The notes beneath the pieces were generated by a model. That model ran no database searches. It was not told where the DNA came from and worked only from the letters and a program-made list of their open reading frames with translations. From the NCBI GenBank assembly GCA_002431945.1, contig DJET01000016.1:1-9902 (forward strand): a DNA stretch of 9,902 nt. Reading direction: 5' to 3'. Positions 5,607 to 9,902 of this stretch are shown here, one piece after another (the first letter of the stretch is position 1; each line of letters begins with the position of its first letter). Source of the DNA: Ruminococcaceae bacterium UBA5891. GTDB taxonomy: Bacteria; Bacillota; Clostridia; Oscillospirales; Acutalibacteraceae. A program made the position numbers and the translations under genes.

Positions 5607-8147
5607 CTAATCAACGGATTTCATGGATTCAACCATATCTATCCTTTTAAGCCTCGGCGAAAGTGCTAAATTAACAAGCACCGTAAATGCAATTGTTATA
5701 ACAGCCGCAAATACGTAAGACATAGGGTATATTTTCCGCCCGAACATTACTATATCTATTTCGGCGGTAAGCACAACAAACCTGCAAAGAAAAATACCGA
5801 GAACAAGCCCGACCGCCGTTCCTATTGCGCTTAAAATATAGGTTTCGCGGCATACGTAGCTGTTTACCTCTCGGTCGTAAAAGCCCAAAACCTTTATTGT
5901 GGCGATTTCCTTTACGCGCTCGCTGATGTTAATGTTTGTAAGGTTATAAAGCACCACAAAGGCAAGCATACCCGCCGAAAGTATAAGCACAAGCACAATG
6001 TAGTTTATGCTTTTGATCATATTGTTAAAGCTTTCTATTACAGCCGAGGAAAACGAGGCGCTTGAAATTCCGCTGTATGAAAGCAGCTCCTTCATTTCGC
6101 TGTCTTCATTTTCCGCCGCAACGCCCGATTTTATAAGCACGGTGGAATAATCGGGCGTATTGCCGAAAAGCTGCTTATAATAATCGCCCGTTATATATAC
6201 ATAGCCGTGGATATAGTTTTCGCAAACGCCGCATACCTTTGCCTTTGCGGTTTTACCGCTTTTGGATTTTATTGTAATAAAATCGCCCTTTTTGATATTG
6301 TGCTCTAAGGCAAACTTTTCGGTTATAATTACGCCGCTGTTTTCTAAGGCTATTGCTTTGCCGCTTTTGCGTTCCCTTATATTCATATATTCTTTAAAGC
6401 GTGAAACGTTTGAGGGAACGTAAAGATTTATTTCGTAATCCTTTTTACCGTCCCTTATACTGCCTGTTTCTGCATGGATTTTAAGGGTGTTGCCGTATTT
6501 GCCGTTTAAATATTCCTCGGTTTTATCGCGCGATGTATCGGAAAGCTCTACGGTAAGGTCGTAAAGCTGCAAATTTTCATATTGCTCCGGTACAATTGCG
6601 CCTATGGCGTCTTTAAGTCCAAAGCCCGTAAGCAAAAGCGCGGTACAGCCCGAAATACCTATAACCGTCATAAAAAAGCGCTTTTTATAGCGGAACAGGT
6701 TTCTTGCGGTTACCTTATGGGTGAATTTCATACGCTTCCATATAAAGCCAACCCTTTCAAGCAATATGCGTTTACCCGATTTAGGCGCTTTAGGCAGCAT
6801 AAGGCGGGAGGGTACTTCTTTAAGATTTGCGGCAACCGCAAAAAGCGTTGCGGCAAGTATGCACACCAAAGCCGCCCCGTATGCCGAAAGCGATACCGCA
6901 GGGTTAAAGCTGAGCCTGATTTCGGGCAGGCGGTACATTATGTGATATACGTTAATAATAACCGTGGGCAGCAGATAAAGCCCGATTGCAAGACCTAAAG
7001 CGCCGCCCGTTACAGCTGCCGTACCCGAATACACAAGGTATTTTGCGGCAATAGCGCGCGAGGTATAGCCGAGCGCCTTAAGCGTACCGATTTCGGTTCG
7101 CTGTTCGTCTACCATACGTGTCATAGTGGTAAGCGCCACAAGCGCCGCCACCAAAAAGAAGAAAACAGGGAAGACCTTTGCAATTGAATTTACCTTTTCG
7201 GCGTTTGCGGTAAGCGATACAAAGCTTACGTTGGCGTCTCTGTCAAGAATGTACCAAACGGGCTTTTCTATTTTGCCTTCCGCCTGCTGCTTTATTTGCT
7301 CCGTAAGCCCTAAAGCCGCCGCCGCTTTGCCTTCGGGTGAGGAAAGCGCCGCATTTACGGCAAGCTGCTTTAATTCCTCCAGCCTTGCGGTTTCGCGTTC
7401 CTTTGCAATGCTTTTTAAGGCGTTTTCGGTTTTGTCGCGCAGCTTTTCATACGGCGCGTAAAAGGCGTTAAGCTCTTTCGCGCCCTTTACCGTTAAAAAA
7501 ATATCGGTATAATAATCGGTGTTAAACAGCCCGTAACCGGTATATAAAACCACCGAAATTCTGCCGTTGCCGATATCGGTGCTTTCTTTTTCAACCGACA
7601 TATACATAGGACTTTCCACAACGCCGACCACCGTAAGCGTATCGGCGGTAAGGGTGCCGCTTGAGTTGTCAAGCTTATACACCGTACCAATTTCGGGCTG
7701 TTTTAAAAACGGGTTCGGAACAAGCGCCAAACACTCGTTTTCGTTTTTGGGGTATCTGCCTTTTTTAAGCGATGTTTTGTTAATACCGCTTTTGTTATTA
7801 AGACAGCTGTCACTGCAGCCGTATATTCTTGCCGCCGAATCGTTGCCGTCCTTATCCTTAATAATTACATCGGCGGTTTTATAAAGCGCGGCGTTTTCAA
7901 CAGACTTTTCGCCTTTTACCGCGTCAAGGTCATCGCTTGTCAGTCCGCCCGTTGATTTTATGTTTATATCCATAAAATCGCAGTTATCGTAATATGCGTC
8001 TATTGTTTTGTAAAAATCAGGCGCAGTAGATAAAAGCCCTGCCAAAAAGCCTACGCCGAGCGCCGTTATGGCAAATATTGCGGCGAATCTTCCGAAGCCG
8101 CGGCTTATCTCTCGTTTAACGGTTTTAAAAAGCGTTTTCACTACCAT
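5607..8147 (-). CDS. ABC transporter permease with two FtsX-type domains (MacB/LolE class)
   Basis: Integral membrane subunit of 846 residues built from two similar halves, each one helix, a large extracytoplasmic domain, then three helices. Hydrophobic segments lie near 19-40, 325-345, 370-393, 419-440, 490-510, 715-737, 768-790 and 810-830, giving about 8 membrane spans. Each half has the FtsX-type coupling motif just after its second helix: EQRTEIGTLKALGYT (348-362) and ERVKEIATIKVLGFY (743-757). The first extracytoplasmic domain has a charged, probably helical coiled-coil stretch at about 235-295. The ATG at 8147 overlaps the ATPase stop by 7 bp and has AAAGGA just upstream, so the subunits are translated together. 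The class is known for mechanotransmission: lipoprotein or lipid release, peptide efflux, or control of cell-wall hydrolases. Because it holds both halves in one chain, one copy with two ATPase subunits would make a full transporter. The substrate cannot be read from the sequence. Confidence 0.93.
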   Translation of the reverse strand: MVVKTLFKTVKREISRGFGRFAAIFAITALGVGFLAGLLSTAPDFYKTIDAYYDNCDFMDINIKSTGGLTSDDLDAVKGEKSVENAALYKTADVIIKDKDGNDSAARIYGCSDSCLNNKSGINKTSLKKGRYPKNENECLALVPNPFLKQPEIGTVYKLDNSSGTLTADTLTVVGVVESPMYMSVEKESTDIGNGRISVVLYTGYGLFNTDYYTDIFLTVKGAKELNAFYAPYEKLRDKTENALKSIAKERETARLEELKQLAVNAALSSPEGKAAAALGLTEQIKQQAEGKIEKPVWYILDRDANVSFVSLTANAEKVNSIAKVFPVFFFLVAALVALTTMTRMVDEQRTEIGTLKALGYTSRAIAAKYLVYSGTAAVTGGALGLAIGLYLLPTVIINVYHIMYRLPEIRLSFNPAVSLSAYGAALVCILAATLFAVAANLKEVPSRLMLPKAPKSGKRILLERVGFIWKRMKFTHKVTARNLFRYKKRFFMTVIGISGCTALLLTGFGLKDAIGAIVPEQYENLQLYDLTVELSDTSRDKTEEYLNGKYGNTLKIHAETGSIRDGKKDYEINLYVPSNVSRFKEYMNIRERKSGKAIALENSGVIITEKFALEHNIKKGDFITIKSKSGKTAKAKVCGVCENYIHGYVYITGDYYKQLFGNTPDYSTVLIKSGVAAENEDSEMKELLSYSGISSASFSSAVIESFNNMIKSINYIVLVLILSAGMLAFVVLYNLTNINISERVKEIATIKVLGFYDREVNSYVCRETYILSAIGTAVGLVLGIFLCRFVVLTAEIDIVMFGRKIYPMSYVFAAVITIAFTVLVNLALSPRLKRIDMVESMKSVD

Positions 8148-8842
8148 TCGATCCTTTCGGCAGGGGTTGGATTTTCGTTTACGGTGTTTTCGGTCACCTT
8201 GCCGTTTTTAATTTTAATAACCCTGTCCGCCATAGCGCATATGGCTTGGTTGTGGGTTATAACTATAACCGTTTTTCCGGTGCTTTTGCAGGTATCGTAC
8301 AGCAACTTAAGTATCGCCTTGCCCGTGTTGTAGTCAAGCGCGCCGGTAGGCTCGTCGCACAGCAATATTTTGGGATTTTTTGCAAGTGCGCGCGCTATTG
8401 AAACGCGCTGCTGCTCGCCGCCCGAAAGCTGAGCCGGGAAGTTGTTTACGCGGTCCTTAAGCCCTACGTTCTCAAGCGTTTTTTGCGGATCAAGCGGGTT
8501 TCTTGAAATTTCGGTTGCAAGCTCCACGTTTTCCTTTGCAGTAAGATTTTGCACAAGATTATAAAACTGAAAAACAAATCCCACGTCGTACCTGCGGTAT
8601 TCGGTAAGCCTTTTGCGGTTAAAGGCGCTTACCTCGTCGCCGTCAAGCAAAATTTTGCCGCTGTCGCACCCGTCCATACCGCCTAACATATTAAGCACGG
8701 TGGTTTTTCCCGCGCCCGAAGGTCCCACTATAACCACAAATTCGCCCTTTTCGGCGGTGAAATTTATACCGTCGGCGGCTCTTGTTATGCTTTCGCCGTT
8801 TTTATAAAATTTACAAACGTTATTAAAGCTAATGTAACTCAT
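8141..8842 (-). CDS. ABC transporter ATP-binding protein (MacB/LolD type)
   Basis: Cytoplasmic ATPase that drives the FtsX-type permease encoded next. It has 233 residues from the chosen start. Seen, numbered from that start: Walker A GPSGAGKTT (40-48), Q-loop Gln92 in VFQFYNLVQNLT, signature LSGGEQQR (139-146), Walker B ILLCDEP with catalytic Glu164, D-loop GALD (167-170) and H-loop ITHNQ with His197. FVFQFYNLVQNLTAKENVELA and the run LSGGEQQRVSIARALAKNP are typical of the LolD/MacB/BceA group, which pairs with FtsX-type permeases. The start at 8842 has GGATGGT 4 nt upstream and begins right at the conserved N-terminus (MSYISFNNVCKFY). An ATG at 8851 and a TTG at 8869 are alternatives. Its stop overlaps the permease start. 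Confidence 0.93.
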   Translation of the reverse strand: MSYISFNNVCKFYKNGESITRAADGINFTAEKGEFVVIVGPSGAGKTTVLNMLGGMDGCDSGKILLDGDEVSAFNRKRLTEYRRYDVGFVFQFYNLVQNLTAKENVELATEISRNPLDPQKTLENVGLKDRVNNFPAQLSGGEQQRVSIARALAKNPKILLCDEPTGALDYNTGKAILKLLYDTCKSTGKTVIVITHNQAICAMADRVIKIKNGKVTENTVNENPTPAERIEW

Positions 8843-8872
8843 ATTTACCATCCGTTTCAAATTTTTCAATTT

Positions 8873-8901
8873 ATTTTACCATATTTTAAGGCGATATTTA
8901 A
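8873..8901 (-). promoter_or_regulatory. Candidate promoter of the ABC transporter operon
   Basis: Minus strand: weak -35 TTAAAT (8901-8896), a 17-nt spacer, and -10 TAAAAT (8878-8873) preceded by TGg (extended -10). It would start transcription near 8866, about 25 nt before the ATPase ATG. A competing -10 (TATACT with TTAAAG) lies further upstream. The choice is by eye and not firm. Confidence 0.5.
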
Positions 8902-8920
8902 GTATAAAATATGAATTTTC

Positions 8921-8949
8921 TTTACTTTAATTTTCCGGTATGCTATAAT
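8921..8949 (+). promoter_or_regulatory. Promoter of the C39-like peptidase gene
   Basis: Plus strand: -35 TTTACT (8921-8926), a 17-nt spacer, and a perfect -10 TATAAT (8944-8949) with TGc directly before it (extended -10). The start is predicted near 8956. AAGGA at 8972-8976 lies 7 nt before the ATG at 8984. It faces away from the ABC promoter in the same 141-bp gap. Confidence 0.82.
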
Positions 8950-8983
8950 CAAATAAAATAATTACAGTATTAAGGATGTTTTA

Positions 8984-9856
8984 ATGAGTAAAAAAAGACG
9001 TAAAAGCAAAAATACGGGACTGAAAATTATGCTTTTTCTTTTTATATCAGTAATCGGCGCCGCGGCGGTAATTTCCGCCGTTAAGCTGAATAATCGGCAG
9101 TCTTCAGAAGACTCCGGGCGAACTATGCAAAGTGCCGAGAAAGAGCTCTATTCTTCTTTAGAGACTTTTTCAGGCGACGGGTTTAATGCTTCGTCAGATA
9201 GTAAAATCAACAGCACGGTAAGTATTCCCGCCGCGTCCGCCAAGGAAGAGTCTGTAATAACCCCAAAGCATAAAAAGCGGCTTATTAAGGCGAAGCATAT
9301 TTATCAGCAGGATAAATGGCCTACCGGCTGCGAAAGCGTATCGGCGGTTATGGCGCTTCATTATGCTGGCATTGATATTTCGGTAGATCATTTTATAAAT
9401 AACTGCCTTGAAAAGAAAACTCCGCCGTTTGACCCAAATATTCAGTTCGGCGGCGACCCGCACGACAGCGGCGGCTGGGGCTGCTATTCGCCGGTTATAA
9501 CAAAGGCGCTTGATAAAGCGCTTAAGGGAACAAAATTTACCGCAAAGCAGTTAGTAAACGTACCTGTTGAAACGCTTTGCGCTAAGTATATTGATAAGGA
9601 TATACCGGTTATTTTCTGGGCGACAATAGATATGCAAAAGCCTGAGGAAAGCCCGCAAAAGTGGGATTATAACGGTACGTATATAGATTACTGGATGCGG
9701 CCGGAGCATTGCCTGCTACTTGTAGGGTATAACGAAGACAGCTATATTTTCTGCGACCCGTGGAAAAAGGAAAATTACACTTATTATAAAAAAGATAAGG
9801 TTGTAACGGCGTATAAGGGCGAATATTCGCAAGCCGTTGTAATAACAAAGCGCTGA
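8984..9856 (+). CDS. Membrane-anchored C39-like cysteine peptidase domain protein
   Basis: Protein of 290 residues. The N-terminus is basic (SKKRRKSKN), followed by one hydrophobic segment at about 13-33. This is a signal anchor, with no lipobox seen, so the rest should face outside. A polar, Ser/Glu-rich linker spans about 35-95. The C-terminal domain (about 105-288) is a C39-like papain-fold peptidase: IYQQD with the oxyanion Gln109, WPTGCESVSAVMALHY with catalytic Cys116, the family block GGWGCYSPVI (163-172), EHCLLLVGYN with His242, and FCDPW with Asp258. All expected catalytic residues are present. This differs from the C39 domains fused to bacteriocin exporters; it is a stand-alone surface protein. 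A good promoter and ribosome binding site support the ATG at 8984. It is divergent from the ABC operon. The substrate is unknown: a surface protein, a peptide or a cell-wall peptide are possible. Confidence 0.85.
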   Translation: MSKKRRKSKNTGLKIMLFLFISVIGAAAVISAVKLNNRQSSEDSGRTMQSAEKELYSSLETFSGDGFNASSDSKINSTVSIPAASAKEESVITPKHKKRLIKAKHIYQQDKWPTGCESVSAVMALHYAGIDISVDHFINNCLEKKTPPFDPNIQFGGDPHDSGGWGCYSPVITKALDKALKGTKFTAKQLVNVPVETLCAKYIDKDIPVIFWATIDMQKPEESPQKWDYNGTYIDYWMRPEHCLLLVGYNEDSYIFCDPWKKENYTYYKKDKVVTAYKGEYSQAVVITKR

Positions 9857-9867
9857 TTATACCTATT

Positions 9868-9902
9868 GCCTGCGACGATGGGGAACGGATTGCCACAGCC
9901 GT
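9868..9902. repeat. Possible edge of a dispersed intergenic repeat
   Basis: The sequence after the peptidase stop, including GGGGAACGGATTGCCAC (9880-9896), resembles from memory the GGCAATCCGTTCCCC-type repeat scattered between genes in many Clostridia. Only one edge is in the window, no second copy is present here, and no T-run terminator for the peptidase gene is visible before it. Identity rests on recall, not on a search. Confidence 0.4.

Noticed and set aside
6582..6998. 138-codon plus-strand open frame opposite the permease
   Set aside because: The composition is basic and low in hydrophobic structure, as expected for the complement of membrane-helix codons; no promoter or ribosome binding site was found.
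8843..8869. TTG start at 8869 or ATG at 8851 for the ABC ATPase
   Set aside because: The added residues precede the conserved N-terminal strand, and the best ribosome binding site (GGATGGT) serves the ATG at 8842. The ATG at 8851 remains possible.
8984..9856. C39 domain as part of a bacteriocin export system
   Set aside because: The protein is a stand-alone C39-like domain behind a signal anchor. It is not fused to an ABC exporter, and no double-glycine leader peptide gene was seen nearby.
1..9902. CRISPR arrays, tRNA, rRNA, insertion sequences, attachment sites
   Set aside because: No regularly spaced repeats, tRNA cloverleaf, rRNA segments, transposase or recombinase coding sequence were seen on either strand.

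Overview
The window looks like a chromosomal segment of an anaerobic Gram-positive bacterium of the Clostridia type, possibly an uncultured gut lineage. The evidence is a lysine riboswitch with a transcription terminator as leader, strong AAGGAG-type ribosome binding sites, sigma-A promoters with TGn-extended -10 boxes, and the LL-diaminopimelate aminotransferase (DapL) route to lysine. Base composition is moderate throughout and no gene looks foreign. The genus cannot be fixed from the sequence.

Layout. Positions 1-123 are a non-coding left edge carrying a plus-strand terminator hairpin. Positions 124-4360 (minus strand) are a tight four-gene operon, transcribed dapA > dapF > dapL > lysA. 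It is preceded at 4387-4645 by a complete control region: a promoter, a lysine riboswitch aptamer, and mutually exclusive antiterminator and terminator hairpins. The operon supplies four enzymes of the diaminopimelate/lysine pathway; dihydrodipicolinate reductase (dapB), aspartokinase and asd are not in the window. Positions 4699-5478 (minus) hold a monocistronic cytoplasmic SGNH/GDSL hydrolase with its own good promoter. Positions 5607-8842 (minus) hold a two-gene ABC system: a MacB/LolD-type ATPase followed, with a 7-bp overlap, by an 846-residue permease with two FtsX-type halves. Positions 8984-9856 (plus) hold a divergently transcribed, membrane-anchored C39-like cysteine peptidase. The last ~35 bases resemble the edge of a dispersed intergenic repeat that runs out of the window.

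How the genes work together. The dap/lysA operon makes meso-diaminopimelate for peptidoglycan and lysine for protein. Its leader RNA should stop transcription when lysine is plentiful. The ATPase and permease should form one transporter of the mechanotransmission class, which moves substrates from the membrane or controls extracytoplasmic partners rather than importing solutes. The divergent surface peptidase shares the 141-bp intergenic region with that transporter, so a link is possible but unproved. I do not see a wholly new multigene system. The best items are the fully resolvable riboswitch switch, the transporter-peptidase pairing, and the SGNH protein lacking the usual catalytic Asp.
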